Source: Streptococcus himalayensis (GTDB lineage: Bacteria > Bacillota > Bacilli > Lactobacillales > Streptococcaceae). Taken from it: a stretch of DNA of 64,000 nucleotides. The notes below the pieces were generated by a model. It was not told the DNA's origin, made no database searches, and worked only from the letters and a program-made list of their open reading frames with translations. The translations under genes and the position numbers were made by a program. Below, piece after piece: positions 55,054 through 64,000 of the stretch. The stretch lies in contig NZ_CP016953.1 of assembly GCF_001708305.1 (NCBI RefSeq), positions 1-64,000 on the forward strand, in the 5' to 3' direction. Position 1 is the first letter of the stretch, and each line of letters begins with the position of its first letter.

Positions 55054-55377
55054 ATGAGTAATCTAACACGACGAGATATTGGTAGGCTCATTCGTCACTA
55101 TCGTTTGGAAAAAGGATTTACCCAGCAAGAGTTAGCTGAACGTGCAGAACTGAGTCTTCCCTACATCAACTTTTTAGAGAATAATAAAAGAAGCGTCTCC
55201 TTAGAAACACTATTTACTATTTTAAATGTCTTAGAAGTCTCTCCTAGCAACTTTTTTCGCCCATTTTCCTACAGTTACGACGAAAACCTATCCGAGCTTA
55301 TCTTACGCCTGCAAAATTCTCCTGAGCAAGATAAATACATCGCTTTATTTCTAGATATCCTATCCCTTGGCAAGTAA
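55054..55377 (+). CDS. XRE-family helix-turn-helix regulator of the RM locus
   Basis: A 107-residue protein. The HTH lies at about 10-65 (IGRLIRHYRLEKGFTQQELAERAELSLPYINFLENNKRSVSLETL), followed by a short helical tail. It is divergent from hsdR across an array of inverted repeats, like controller (C) proteins that time restriction against modification. Here it could repress hsdRMS and itself. The start ATG 55054 follows AAGGAGGGG. Function is inferred from position and fold. Confidence 0.8.
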   Translation: MSNLTRRDIGRLIRHYRLEKGFTQQELAERAELSLPYINFLENNKRSVSLETLFTILNVLEVSPSNFFRPFSYSYDENLSELILRLQNSPEQDKYIALFLDILSLGK

Positions 55378-55435
55378 TCACTTCCCACGATTTTCCTAAC
55401 TATTTCCTAGCCTAAACTTCTTTGTTCAAAGATGA

Positions 55436-55480
55436 CAAAAAGGACTGGATTCTGCTTCACACAGAATTCAGTCCTTTGTT
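55436..55480. terminator. Bidirectional terminator between XRE regulator and ABC permease
   Basis: AAAGGACTG-ATTCTG pairs with CAGAAT-TCAGTCCTTT around CTTCACA, with A and T tracts on the outer sides. Confidence 0.75.
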
Positions 55481-55515
55481 GTCTATAACTTTTTTAGTCA
55501 GACCTAGAATTTTAT

Positions 55516-58188
55516 CTAATCCACTGATTTTAAAGCTTCTAACATATCTAAGCGTTTCAAGCGTCGGTTTACCAGTAATCCCAACATCAACAAAATACTA
55601 CTGATTACCAATAAAGGCAAGACATACACTTCCCAAGAAACAGTCGTTGGAAACAAGGTCGTATTTGAGCTGATCATGGAAAGAAGCACTTGGTGCAACA
55701 CACGCCCGCCCAGCAAACCTACAAGCATCCCAAGTATCGATAACACGATAGTCTCTCGATAGATGTAGAGCGTGACTTCCTGATGGTAAAAGCCCAGTAC
55801 TTTTATTGTAGATAGCTCACGAATGCGTTCTGCTACATTGATGGTTGTCAAATTATACAAAATCACCAAGCCGAGTAAAATGGACAAGATGATGAGAATC
55901 ATCATGACAGCCGTTAGAGAGCTTACGATGGTACGCAGCTGACTGACCAGACTTGTATTTTGCACAACTGCCGCTACCTTATCAAGCTTCAAAAGCTCAC
56001 TGCTGACTTGCTGGATGGCTGCTTCTGTTTGATTGGCTAGCGTCACAAAATAAGCATTTGATTGATAGGTTTCTCCTGTCAATGCTTCAAAATAATCAGC
56101 TGTCATATACAAAAAATGGCCTGTGTATAGTTCCGTAATTCCTGCTATTTTTAGCTTGAGAGGTTTCCCTTGGTAGGTGAGAGGGAGCCAGTCGCCAACG
56201 TCTACTTGATAGAGTTGTGCCAGTCTGGTCGAGATAATCACGCCATCATCGCTTAATGTCAAGGGCTTTTGATTGCTGGCTCTCAAGGTTACAAAATCTG
56301 CCAACTTTTCTACATCCCTTGTAACTACCCATGATAAAGTCTGCTCTTCTTTTACACCCGTAATCTCTTGCTGAGTAGTTTCATAGCGAATCGGCAGAGT
56401 AGCCCGAATGTCTGAAGGCCAGTTCTCTATTTGCTCATCAGAGGATTTTGCCACAGCAATCACATCATAGGTCAAGAGCTTACCAAACTGCAAGTCCGCC
56501 ACTTCTGAGATAGAACTCCGAATGCCTAGACCAGCGAATAAAAGAGCAACAGAACCTGCAACACCGATAATCGTCATCAGCATTCGCTGCTTATAACGGA
56601 ATATATTACGCGCCGTGACCTTTTGATGAAAGGACAATCGGCTCCACAACCAAGCCCATTTTTCTAACCAAATGTTTGAGCCTGCAACTGGAGGCTTGGC
56701 CTGAAGCAAGCGAGCTGGCTCTTCAACCACATCTCGTCGTGCTACCAGATAAGCTGGAAAAACCGCCGACAAGAGCGAAAAGCCCAAGGACAGCAATAAA
56801 TAGCTAGGGTAGAAATGAACTGCCGAAGGACCTAAGACCGTTCGCTCGGTGACAATCCGATCGATTACCGGAGAGAGGTAGAAATTTCCCAAAAACACTC
56901 CAACCACCGTGCCGGTGAAACTAGCAGTGAGACCATAGACCACAAATTTTGCAATGATTTGTCGATTGCTATAGCCCAAGGCCTTGAAAATCCCAGCATG
57001 GGAACGTTCTTCGTCTACAAAACGCGTCATCGTTGTAAAAGTCACCAAGGCCGCCACCAGATAGAGAACCAGTGGAAAAAGATTTCCCACCGCTCTAATG
57101 CTCGTTTTAGCATTGTTAAAAATCATATAGCCATTTCCACCTGCCAGACTAGAGCGAGTATAGACTTGATAGGTTGGTTGTTTTAGGCTATCAATCTCTG
57201 CTTGGGCTTTTGATAAGCGCTTTTCTTCGGCTGCTAATTTGTGACTTGCTTCTTTTCGCCTTGCTTCAAATTTTTCCTTCGCTGCTGTTAAGGGCTTAGC
57301 TTGGGGACTATCGAGCGTCACACCAATCGCTCTGAGCTGGGTTTCTTGTTCTTGCAGCTCTTGTTCGCCTTTTTTTAAGTCAATTTTAGCAGTTTCTAAG
57401 GCTTTTTTGCCTTGATCCAGCTCTTTTTGGGCAGCTTGTTTTATCGCAGCTAGCCGCCTTTCTCCCTTACATTCTAAAAGTTTGGTGAGCGTATTTTTGG
57501 CTTCTTTTATGTTTTTCTCAGATTTCTCACTATCATAGGCTTCCCCTTGTAAATCCTTTCTCCTCAATCGTGCAATGGTCGGCGTCTCATGTTCAAAATC
57601 CTCTGCAAGGATTACCCCATAGCCTGTCAAATCCCCTGCACCGACACTAGACATTCCCAGATGATGAGTATCCCAGATTTCTGAAGAATGGACGAAGCCA
57701 GTCACTCGAAAAGTCTCTGACCTCAGTAGCTTTTGATCCTTTTTTTGTGAAAATGAAATCGTATCTCCCAGCTGATAATCTCCTTGTAAAGGACTGAGCA
57801 AGGCAATCTCACCTGATTTTTCTGGCAATTTTCCCTTCATCAACTGAAATTGAGAGATATTTTTAGGCTTTGAAAAGAGACGAAAGGCTTTGTCGGTCTT
57901 CCCCACCGTGACATCCGCCAAGTGACCGTACTCCACCTCTGAGCCTTTCACATCGGATAATTCCTCCATATCCTCTTGACTAAAGCCGTAGCTGGCTATC
58001 ACAGCCAAATCCATGGTTCGATATTGATTCAGATAGGCTTGGGCAGACTGCTGCATATTTAGGGGTGTAGTCTTTAATCCAACCAGTGTCATAGAGCCAA
58101 TCATCATCAAACTAAAAATAGAGAGAAATCTCCCTAGGGAAGAGGTAATGGCTTGGCGTAAATCTTTATGGTATGTCTTTTTTGCCAT
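55516..58188 (-). CDS. FtsX-like ABC transporter permease (large, two FtsX domains)
   Basis: An 890-residue membrane protein. A first helix at about 15-35 is followed by an extracellular region with a long coiled coil (about 235-345, QKELDQGKKALETAKIDLKKGEQELQEQE). A first FtsX core with four helices follows (about 370-500), then a second extracellular domain and a second FtsX core (about 750-880). This is the architecture of large MacB-like exporters of Gram-positives, often linked to peptide or lipoprotein handling. The start is ATG 58188 after TAGGAGG; a GTG at 58194 lies within that site. The ATPase gene ends nine bases upstream. Substrate unknown. Confidence 0.85.
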   Translation of the reverse strand: MAKKTYHKDLRQAITSSLGRFLSIFSLMMIGSMTLVGLKTTPLNMQQSAQAYLNQYRTMDLAVIASYGFSQEDMEELSDVKGSEVEYGHLADVTVGKTDKAFRLFSKPKNISQFQLMKGKLPEKSGEIALLSPLQGDYQLGDTISFSQKKDQKLLRSETFRVTGFVHSSEIWDTHHLGMSSVGAGDLTGYGVILAEDFEHETPTIARLRRKDLQGEAYDSEKSEKNIKEAKNTLTKLLECKGERRLAAIKQAAQKELDQGKKALETAKIDLKKGEQELQEQETQLRAIGVTLDSPQAKPLTAAKEKFEARRKEASHKLAAEEKRLSKAQAEIDSLKQPTYQVYTRSSLAGGNGYMIFNNAKTSIRAVGNLFPLVLYLVAALVTFTTMTRFVDEERSHAGIFKALGYSNRQIIAKFVVYGLTASFTGTVVGVFLGNFYLSPVIDRIVTERTVLGPSAVHFYPSYLLLSLGFSLLSAVFPAYLVARRDVVEEPARLLQAKPPVAGSNIWLEKWAWLWSRLSFHQKVTARNIFRYKQRMLMTIIGVAGSVALLFAGLGIRSSISEVADLQFGKLLTYDVIAVAKSSDEQIENWPSDIRATLPIRYETTQQEITGVKEEQTLSWVVTRDVEKLADFVTLRASNQKPLTLSDDGVIISTRLAQLYQVDVGDWLPLTYQGKPLKLKIAGITELYTGHFLYMTADYFEALTGETYQSNAYFVTLANQTEAAIQQVSSELLKLDKVAAVVQNTSLVSQLRTIVSSLTAVMMILIILSILLGLVILYNLTTINVAERIRELSTIKVLGFYHQEVTLYIYRETIVLSILGMLVGLLGGRVLHQVLLSMISSNTTLFPTTVSWEVYVLPLLVISSILLMLGLLVNRRLKRLDMLEALKSVD

Positions 58189-58197
58189 TCGCACCTC

Positions 58198-58899
58198 CTA
58201 ATATTCCAAGGTCAAAATATCCGCTGGATGTTCCTGTAATTCGACCGACTGAACCGTCGCGTCTCTCATCCGAATAATCCGATCTGCAATGGCAGCTAGC
58301 GCCGCATTGTGCGTCACAATGATAACCGTCGCTCCTTCTTTTCGTGACATATCTTGGAGAATCTGGAGAACTTGCTTGCCAGTCTGATAGTCCAAAGCCC
58401 CAGTTGGTTCATCACAAAGAAGCATTTTAGGACGTTTAGCCACTGCACGCGCAATAGCCACCCGTTGCTGCTCACCGCCCGATAATTGGGCAGGAAAATT
58501 ATTCATCCGATGGCTTAAACCAACCTTCTTTAATATTTCTAAAACATCCATGCCATTAGAAACCAGCTCTGTAGCTAACTCCACATTTTCCTTGGCTGTG
58601 AGATTAGCCACCAGATTATAAAACTGAAATACAAAACCAACGTCTGCTCGGCGATAGGCCGTTCGCTCGCGGTCCGTCAAAGAGGCAATATTCACCCCAT
58701 CAATCCACACTTCTCCCTCATCGCAATAATCCATTCCCCCAAGAATATTGAGCAAGGTTGATTTCCCGGCACCTGACGAGCCTAAGACCACGACCAACTC
58801 TCCTTTTTCAATATCAAACGATACCTCCTTGTTGGCAGAAATTGTCATTTCTCCCATTTGGTAATGCTTACCAAGTCCCCTCACTTCTATATAGGCCAT
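58198..58899 (-). CDS. ABC transporter ATPase (LolD/MacB type) partner of the FtsX permease
   Basis: A 233-residue ABC ATPase. Walker [10 protein letters not shown] is at 40-48, the Q-loop in FVFQFYNLV, the signature LSGGEQQR, Walker [13 protein letters not shown], and the switch histidine in IVTHNAAL. The CDEPTGALD form is typical of the MacB/LolD group that works with FtsX permeases. It is the first gene of the pair, with a weak ribosome site and a TATACT box about 60 bp upstream. Confidence 0.9.
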   Translation of the reverse strand: MAYIEVRGLGKHYQMGEMTISANKEVSFDIEKGELVVVLGSSGAGKSTLLNILGGMDYCDEGEVWIDGVNIASLTDRERTAYRRADVGFVFQFYNLVANLTAKENVELATELVSNGMDVLEILKKVGLSHRMNNFPAQLSGGEQQRVAIARAVAKRPKMLLCDEPTGALDYQTGKQVLQILQDMSRKEGATVIIVTHNAALAAIADRIIRMRDATVQSVELQEHPADILTLEY

Positions 58900-59105
58900 G
58901 TAGTCACTCTTTCTTCCTATTTCTCCAGAAAAGTCTGTTTCGCTTCTCTACTATCAGTATAGCCTTCTAGGATAAAAATTGCAATGATTGGGGTAGAATT
59001 TCCAATTTTTTATATATAAAGATAACTGTTATCCCTGTTTTTAAAAAAAGGATAGAGGGATACAGGACAATTCAAAAATCTGCTTTCCTTATTTTTCTAT
59101 ACATA

Positions 59106-59142
59106 AATAAAAGGAATTGAGCTTCGTCCAATTCCTTTTAGT
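59106..59142 (-). terminator. Terminator of the antiporter operon
   Basis: On the minus strand AAAAGGAATTG pairs perfectly with CAATTCCTTTT around GACGAAGCT, followed by ATTTATG. The stem includes the stop codon of the antiporter gene. Confidence 0.75.
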
Positions 59143-61192
59143 GATTTCTGGTATAATTTAGCACATCGTAAGGCAGGGTGTTGATGACTTCTTTTAAAGA
59201 GTAATTTTCCAAATTATTGACATTTTGCCGCAAGCGTTTGGCATAACTTGGGGAGATTAACTTTTGTTCTTCATATTCAAAAATCAATTTTCGCTCCAAA
59301 TAATAGCCCCGCAGCATTTCCTCAATATTGGTGGGCTTCAAGCGCGTGATAACCCGTTCGATAAAGGCACCGCTTCCGATAATAGCTGTCTTCCGAATCC
59401 GAGAATCCTGCAAAAAACTAATCAAGGAATTCTTATAAATTCCCTTTAAATGCTCCAAACTCTCAATAATGACTTCCGTGTTTGCCAGATACAATTCTGC
59501 AATAGCTTCGGCTTCTTCTTTATTCACATAGCCTTGCTCTTTTTGCATAAGGGAACGAAAACCAGAGCCAAAGGTTACGATTTCATGCAAAGCAAAGCGA
59601 AAGACACGCCAAAAGACAATCAAGAAATAGGTAAAACGAGACACCAAGGTCCGATTGATCCGTTGCTCCATCGTTCTTAGATACCGCTGATAGAGATGGT
59701 AGGCACGGTTGCTCATATTCCCTTCCTCATAGGCCTGTTCTAACCCATCATTTTCGATACTAAGAATGAGAAGCTGGAGGCTCGCTAAATCCTTGCGAAC
59801 CGTTCGATCCTCTTGCTCGACAATCAGATTTTCAATTCTCCCTTGGTAATTGTCAATCGCTGCATATAAAGGACCTTTGAGTTTGGTGCTTTTCAGCTCC
59901 TCTTCCAGTTCTAACACTACATCATTTAAAATCGCAATGTGCATCAGATAATCCGAAGATTCTTCCTTGTCTTCTGATAAACGAGGCAAGACCACTAAAC
60001 CAAGCAAGAAACTCAACATGGTCACCCCCGCCACTAAAAAGAGCAGGAGCGGATAATCCTGTTCAAGACTTGTAGGTATCAAAAGAATAGTCGCAATAGA
60101 CACCGTTCCCTTGACCCCTGAAAAAGTCAAAATCAAAATATCCTTCACATAATTTCCCATTCTCTTCTTGAGCCGTGCCCCTCGAGTGAGGTAGAAAGCA
60201 TAAATCATAACAAAACGAATGGCGAATAAAACAGCTGTTAAAAGGACAATCGTCACGACCAAAAAAAGGTTGTCATAAATCGGACTGCGTAAGATAGGTG
60301 CAGCAATCATCTGCAATTCCATGCCTAAAATGACAAAGACCGAACCATTAAGCATAAATGCAATGGTCTGCCAAACTGTATCCGTTACCGTATCCACTTG
60401 TGCTTCTAAAAGCGTAATTTTCTTAAAACGGCTAGCTTTGAAAATCCCAGCAACGACCACGGCAATAATCCCTGAAACATGAATTTCTTCTGCCAGAAAG
60501 AAGGTCAGTAAGGGCAAGCTAAGCTCAAGAAGCAGTTCTCCAGCAATATCCGAGGCACGAACATTGAGAAGCGATTGTTGCAGCTGACGATTTAAAAAGG
60601 CAGATAAGGCCCCAATGGCAAAACCACCAAGGATGGATAATAGCAATGATACACTAGCTTTTCCTAGGGAAAAATTGCCTGTTGTCCATGCGGCTAGAGC
60701 CACTTGAAAAGCAACCAAGCCACTTGCATCATTTAAAAGCCCCTCTCCTTTGAGGATATTTTCCACCCGCTTGGGAAATGAAAATCGCTCCGATAGGGAA
60801 GTAAAAGCTACTAAATCTGTCGGCCCCAAAGCTGCCCCAACTGCCAAACAAGCAGCAAGAGGGAGGACCAGCCACAAACGATGGGCTAAAAACCCTAAAC
60901 TCAAGGTTGAAACAAAAATCACTGGAAAAATCAAAAACAGCACAATTTTCCAGTGCTTCAAAATGCTTGTAATATCACTTTCTTCTGCTTCGCGAAAAAG
61001 AAGGGGGCCAATAACCAAGGCCAGAAAAACTTCCGTATCCAGATGAAATTTTCCCTGTGGTGTACAAAAACCAATGAGAATTCCTAATAAAATTTGGATA
61101 AGAGGCAAGGGAAATCGCGGAAACAATTTATTGGTCGCATTTGACACAATCAAAACGAGCAGAAAGATTAACGCATAAAAAAGTAGACTCAT
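59138..61192 (-). CDS. Na+/H+ antiporter (CPA1 / NhaP-type)
   Basis: A 684-residue protein. About twelve membrane helices fill the first 410 residues, with GAALGPTDLVAFTSL and GEGLLNDASGLVAFQVAL carrying the paired acidic residues of CPA1 exchangers. A cytoplasmic C-terminal domain of about 270 residues follows, rich in charged helices. It probably exchanges Na+ or K+ for protons in pH and salt balance. The start ATG follows GGAGGTAGTCG, which overlaps the stop of the small upstream gene, so it is the last gene of the ytqA-mnmM unit. Confidence 0.87.
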   Translation of the reverse strand: MSLLFYALIFLLVLIVSNATNKLFPRFPLPLIQILLGILIGFCTPQGKFHLDTEVFLALVIGPLLFREAEESDITSILKHWKIVLFLIFPVIFVSTLSLGFLAHRLWLVLPLAACLAVGAALGPTDLVAFTSLSERFSFPKRVENILKGEGLLNDASGLVAFQVALAAWTTGNFSLGKASVSLLLSILGGFAIGALSAFLNRQLQQSLLNVRASDIAGELLLELSLPLLTFFLAEEIHVSGIIAVVVAGIFKASRFKKITLLEAQVDTVTDTVWQTIAFMLNGSVFVILGMELQMIAAPILRSPIYDNLFLVVTIVLLTAVLFAIRFVMIYAFYLTRGARLKKRMGNYVKDILILTFSGVKGTVSIATILLIPTSLEQDYPLLLFLVAGVTMLSFLLGLVVLPRLSEDKEESSDYLMHIAILNDVVLELEEELKSTKLKGPLYAAIDNYQGRIENLIVEQEDRTVRKDLASLQLLILSIENDGLEQAYEEGNMSNRAYHLYQRYLRTMEQRINRTLVSRFTYFLIVFWRVFRFALHEIVTFGSGFRSLMQKEQGYVNKEEAEAIAELYLANTEVIIESLEHLKGIYKNSLISFLQDSRIRKTAIIGSGAFIERVITRLKPTNIEEMLRGYYLERKLIFEYEEQKLISPSYAKRLRQNVNNLENYSLKEVINTLPYDVLNYTRNH

Positions 61193-61203
61193 CGACTACC
61201 TCC

Positions 61204-61458
61204 TTATCGTTCGTTGCAACACTTTTCAAATAAGAGTTTTTGTTCAGAGATTTTTCGGTCAATTTTGGAAACATCTCGGTGCTCGATTTGTTTTTGGCAC
61301 CGTTCCATTTCAAGACTGACCAACTTCTGTTTAATTTTGACCATTTTTTTACTTAAATGGGCATCATCAAATTTTTTGGCAAGCTGCTCACCAGCATCTG
61401 ATTCCAGATACTTACTTCGCAGTGTGTCTAATTTTTCCTGTAAATATTTTTTATCCAT
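61204..61458 (-). CDS. Small coiled-coil protein of unknown function
   Basis: An 84-residue, highly charged protein predicted to be helical throughout with heptad-like leucines (LQEKLDTLRSKYLES, HLSKKMVKIKQKLVSLEM). Two cysteines sit near the end (EKCCNER). Its start overlaps mnmM by 8 bp and its stop touches the ribosome site of the antiporter gene, which supports real translation within the operon. No family recognised. Confidence 0.65.
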   Translation of the reverse strand: MDKKYLQEKLDTLRSKYLESDAGEQLAKKFDDAHLSKKMVKIKQKLVSLEMERCQKQIEHRDVSKIDRKISEQKLLFEKCCNER

Positions 61459-62008
61459 GATTGTATTCCTTTAATTTTTCAAGCATGAGTAAGAAAGGTG
61501 GGTGATTGATTTGGTTGAGGGTTTGATAAATCGTCACGGTAAATTCTCGTTGTGGTAGCTGAGACACAAAATCAAGCACTGCATCTCGCTCACAAACACC
61601 TCCCTCATGTCCGTAATAGACCATCATCGCAATTCGCCCACCTAATACCAAGCGTTGACATAATTTTTCAAGTGCGAGAATAGTCGTATTGGGTTGTGTA
61701 ATAATCGATTTGTCTGCACTTGGCAGATAACCCAGATTAAAAATCCCTGCTTTCACCTCTTCTACATAGATATCCAGTTGTTCATGACCTGCTAAAATCA
61801 GCTCAGCATTGGTCAGACCAGCCATTTCTAGACGCGTACGAGTCTGCTCAATCGCTTGTTCCTGAATATCAAATGCAAATACTTTTTTGGCTCTCTCAGC
61901 TAAAAAAAGAGTGTCATGTCCATTGCCCATGGTCGCATCCACCACGATATCTTCCTTGGTGATGACTTCTGCTAAAAACTGATGGGCCATTTCTAATGGT
62001 CTTAACAT
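61451..62008 (-). CDS. mnmM: tRNA mnm5s2U34 methyltransferase (YtqB family)
   Basis: A 185-residue class I SAM methyltransferase of the YtqB/rRNA_methylase family. The SAM loop reads VVDATMGNGHDTLFLAE (about residues 22-38), with NLGYLPSADKS as the family's catalytic-region signature. YtqB of Bacillus subtilis was shown to be MnmM, which makes the last methylation of 5-methylaminomethyl-2-thiouridine at the tRNA wobble position. The start overlaps the end of ytqA by 7 bp, the same gene pair as in Bacillus. Confidence 0.88.
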   Translation of the reverse strand: MLRPLEMAHQFLAEVITKEDIVVDATMGNGHDTLFLAERAKKVFAFDIQEQAIEQTRTRLEMAGLTNAELILAGHEQLDIYVEEVKAGIFNLGYLPSADKSIITQPNTTILALEKLCQRLVLGGRIAMMVYYGHEGGVCERDAVLDFVSQLPQREFTVTIYQTLNQINHPPFLLMLEKLKEYNHG

Positions 62009-62937
62009 ATAAATTTCTGCTCCTTTGCTTTACAGCCTTGGATACTACCACGGCGACGCATTTCGGTTTCAATGGCATTCAGCACTTCCCACTTATTAAG
62101 GCTCCACATTGGTCCAATCAGCATATCGCGCGGTGCATCTCCTGTAATCCGATGAATGACGATATGTTTGGGGATAATTTCTAACTGGTCACAAATAATG
62201 TTCACATATTCTTCTTGGCTGAGCAACTGCAGCCGTCCCTCATGATAATCTCGCTGCATACGCGTATTCGTCATCAAATGAAGCAAGTGTAATTTAATGC
62301 CTTGAATATCATTATCTGTTACGCAACGGCGAACATTTTCAAGCATCATCTCGTGTGTCTCGCCAGGTAAGCCATTAATCAAATGAGAGACAATTTCAAT
62401 CTTAGGAAATTTACGCAATCGTTTCACGGTTTCGACATAGAGTTCATACGAATGAGCCCGGTTAATCAAATCAGATGTTTTTTCAAAGGTTGTCTGAAGC
62501 CCTAACTCCACTGTCACATGCATTCTCTCGGACAATTCTGCCAGATAGGCAATCGTTTCATCTGGTAGACAGTCTGGTCTCGTTCCAATATTGATGCCCA
62601 CTACTCCTGGCTCATTGATAGCCTGCTCATACCGCTCCCGAATAATCTCAACCTTTTCATGCGTATTGGTAAAGTTTTGAAAATAGACCAAATATTTCCG
62701 AACATCTGGCCATTTACGGTGCATGAAATCAATTTCCTTATAAAATTGTTCACGGATAGGCGCATCAGGTGCCACAATCGCATCGCCTGATCCCGACACC
62801 GTACAAAATGTACAGCCTCCTTTTGCCACTGTTCCGTCACGATTTGGACAGTCAAATCCCGCATCAATCGGCACTTTAAAGGTCTTTTCACCAAACAAGG
62901 TCCGATAATAATCATTCAAAGCATTGTAAGATTTCAT
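62002..62937 (-). CDS. ytqA: TIGR01212-family radical SAM protein (YtqA)
   Basis: A 311-residue radical SAM protein. The cluster cysteines are in FDCPNRDGTVAKGGCTFC (about residues 28-45), spaced as in the Elp3-like TIGR01212 subfamily rather than the usual CxxxCxxC, and IGTRPDCLPDE is also conserved. Elp3-like enzymes act on tRNA wobble uridines, and the overlap with mnmM supports a role in the same modification; the exact reaction is inference. No Shine-Dalgarno sequence precedes ATG 62937, and the -10 box ends six bases before it. Confidence 0.83.
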   Translation of the reverse strand: MKSYNALNDYYRTLFGEKTFKVPIDAGFDCPNRDGTVAKGGCTFCTVSGSGDAIVAPDAPIREQFYKEIDFMHRKWPDVRKYLVYFQNFTNTHEKVEIIRERYEQAINEPGVVGINIGTRPDCLPDETIAYLAELSERMHVTVELGLQTTFEKTSDLINRAHSYELYVETVKRLRKFPKIEIVSHLINGLPGETHEMMLENVRRCVTDNDIQGIKLHLLHLMTNTRMQRDYHEGRLQLLSQEEYVNIICDQLEIIPKHIVIHRITGDAPRDMLIGPMWSLNKWEVLNAIETEMRRRGSIQGCKAKEQKFIC

Positions 62938-62943
62938 TCTTAT

Positions 62944-62952
62944 ATTCTACCA
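62944..62952 (-). promoter_or_regulatory. Extended -10 promoter of ytqA, predicted leaderless start
   Basis: On the minus strand, TGG-TAGAAT (62944-62952), with no good -35 box. The ytqA ATG starts six bases after the -10 element. Confidence 0.5.
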
Positions 62953-62959
62953 CAAAATG

Positions 62960-63000
62960 AAAAAATAAGGTAAATTGGATGTTGCCCATCCATTCTACCC
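62960..63000 (-). terminator. Terminator of ribU-PAP2
   Basis: On the minus strand GGTAGAATGGATG pairs with CATCCAATTTACC (two mismatches) around GGGCAA, followed by TTATTTTTTC. It lies just after the PAP2 stop codon. Confidence 0.75.
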
Positions 63001-63005
63001 TATTT

Positions 63006-63656
63006 TTATGACTGTTTGCGTGTAAAGCGGCGTTTAAAGCGCCATTCATCGTAAAAAGGATACTCTAGGCACAAGACACCAAAACCAAGTAAGGCACCAC
63101 CCAGCACATCGCTGGGATAATGCACCCCTAGATAGACCCGAGACACTAAGACAATGCCTATCAAAAGAAGACACATTCCTTGCATCAAATAGCGTAGCGG
63201 TTTCTTCTGAATGCGTTGATACATCACCACGATTAAACTTCCAAAGACCAAGGTTGCAGCCAAGGAATGCCCACTCGGAAACGAGAAACCTGTCTCTTGA
63301 ACCAAATGAGAAATACTCGGTCTCGGTCGCTGGTAGACCTGCTTTAGTAAGCTCACTAAAAGACCAGAAAGAGCTAGATTTCCTGCCACATATAAGGCTT
63401 CGCTCTGCCAGTTTTTCCAAAGAAAAAATAAAACGAAAATAAGCACCCAAGAAATGATAACAGGTATATTTGCGAGTTGCGTCATCGTGGCAAAAAAATT
63501 CGTCCAAAGCCGAGGTAAATCCCCTCTGATGCCAGCTTGAATCGGCTGATCAATGTTCGTCAACTGCTCTGGATAAAACTTAACGACGTATCCTAAGATG
63601 ACAAAAAGTAAAAGGGCAAACGAGCCCCGTGTTAACCATGTTTGTTTATGCTTCAT
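63006..63656 (-). CDS. PAP2-family membrane phosphatase
   Basis: A 216-residue protein with about six membrane helices and the three PAP2 motifs: KQVYQRPRP, FPSGHS and SRVYLGVHYPSDVLGG. These enzymes remove phosphate from lipid phosphates such as undecaprenyl pyrophosphate or phosphatidic acid at the outer membrane face. It could recycle the cell-wall lipid carrier, but the substrate is not shown. The start overlaps the upstream riboflavin-transporter-like gene by 11 bp, a coupling seen in other streptococci. Confidence 0.88.
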   Translation of the reverse strand: MKHKQTWLTRGSFALLLFVILGYVVKFYPEQLTNIDQPIQAGIRGDLPRLWTNFFATMTQLANIPVIISWVLIFVLFFLWKNWQSEALYVAGNLALSGLLVSLLKQVYQRPRPSISHLVQETGFSFPSGHSLAATLVFGSLIVVMYQRIQKKPLRYLMQGMCLLLIGIVLVSRVYLGVHYPSDVLGGALLGFGVLCLEYPFYDEWRFKRRFTRKQS

Positions 63657-64000
63657 ATTGTTTCCACACTGGTTTCAAAAAAAGTTGCACCAACCAAAAA
63701 GCCAAGGCAAAAACCAGTCCCTCAATCATATTAAAAGGAACAACCATTGTCCACAAATAAGTGCCAACACCAATCGTTGCAGCAATGTCAAAACCTGCAA
63801 ACATCGCATACAAGGGGATGGCATAAATCGCATTTAAAAGAACCATCACAAAAGTCAAGACAAGGGTTGCACTGATGCTAGCCAGTACAAATCTTTTTAT
63901 TGTTTGTTGCTTTTTCCACACAAGAGCAAAGACCAATACAAAAGAAGCCATGGCAATCATATTCATGGGTAACCCAATATAGGTGCTCACCCCTTGATTG
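63646..64000 (-). CDS. ribU: ECF transporter S component, probably riboflavin-specific (RibU), partial
   Basis: The frame runs off the window end, so the N-terminus is missing; the visible part is 118 codons. It shows three to four hydrophobic helices with short loops (LASISATLVLTFVMVLLNAIYAIPLY, TYLWTMVVPFNMIEGLVFALAFWLV), matching the C-terminal half of RibU-type S components. These bind a vitamin and pair with the shared EcfAAT module. The NMIEGL ending and the coupled PAP2 gene support RibU. An internal GTG at 63988-63990 is not the true start. Confidence 0.75.
   Translation of the reverse strand, partial: NQGVSTYIGLPMNMIAMASFVLVFALVWKKQQTIKRFVLASISATLVLTFVMVLLNAIYAIPLYAMFAGFDIAATIGVGTYLWTMVVPFNMIEGLVFALAFWLVQLFLKPVWKQYEA

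Noticed and set aside
48975..55377. Phase-variable inverting type I RM locus (multiple hsdS with recombinase)
   Set aside because: Only one hsdS, no partial inverted copies and no recombinase gene are visible in the window.
61128..61313. Alternative minus-strand frame of 61 codons overlapping the antiporter start
   Set aside because: Out of frame with two better supported overlapping genes and without a ribosome site.

Overview
The window looks like a chromosomal segment of a low-GC Gram-positive coccus, most likely Streptococcus (a species such as S. suis or a close relative is my inference). The support is a YSIRK-type signal peptide plus LPNTG sorting signal on one surface protein, L-lysine-type murE (DDPN motif), clpE with a CtsR box, trehalose PTS genes with a CcpA-type cre site, pflA, family II pyrophosphatase ppaC, and small families typical of Lactobacillales (DUF1797, DUF1803, DUF1827).

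Layout. 1-2935: a frameshifted cyclase-family gene, trmN6 overlapping a GIY-YIG gene, and a convergent PfkB sugar kinase. 3016-5502: a 3' remnant of an IS66 element abutting a longer IS66 copy with a frameshifted transposase. 5590-24708: an 18.9 kb gene for a 6311-residue wall-anchored adhesin with MucBP/Muc_B2-like repeats. It is followed, before a strong terminator, by an unlisted 56-residue four-cysteine protein. 24709-25533: the adhesin promoter and leader plus intergenic repeats. 25534-28699: divergent murJ/ytgP and murE. 29029-34008: DUF1803, ppaC, an M3 oligopeptidase and pflA. 34200-38795: trehalose operon treP-treC with divergent treR. 38849-44668: a small unknown protein, a CBS-domain membrane protein, nnrD-folD, and an amino-acid ABC permease/ATPase pair. 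44816-48405: DUF1797, clpE, a Nudix hydrolase and DUF1827. 48484-55377: a type I restriction-modification locus hsdR-hsdM-hsdS with a coupled membrane-anchored gene and a divergent XRE regulator. 55516-64000: a FtsX-type ABC exporter, then an apparent operon ytqA-mnmM-small coiled coil-Na+/H+ antiporter, then a ribU-like gene with PAP2 phosphatase, cut by the window end.

The most interesting item is the adhesin promoter. A consensus TTGACA -35 box and a TATCAT -10 box are separated by a 16-bp spacer containing nine consecutive G residues. This is the architecture of a slippage-driven phase-variable promoter, and it controls a protein whose own gene is built of near-identical 885-bp and 1509-bp modules that could also vary in number. 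Other notable points are an inverted-repeat operator array between hsdR and its XRE gene, a ~110-216 bp MITE-like family with three copies, a second intergenic repeat family with three copies, and three promoters whose -10 box lies exactly six bases from the start codon, which predicts leaderless mRNAs for trmN6, murE and ytqA.

All calls come from reading the sequence. Family names rest on recognised motifs and remembered gene order, not on database searches.
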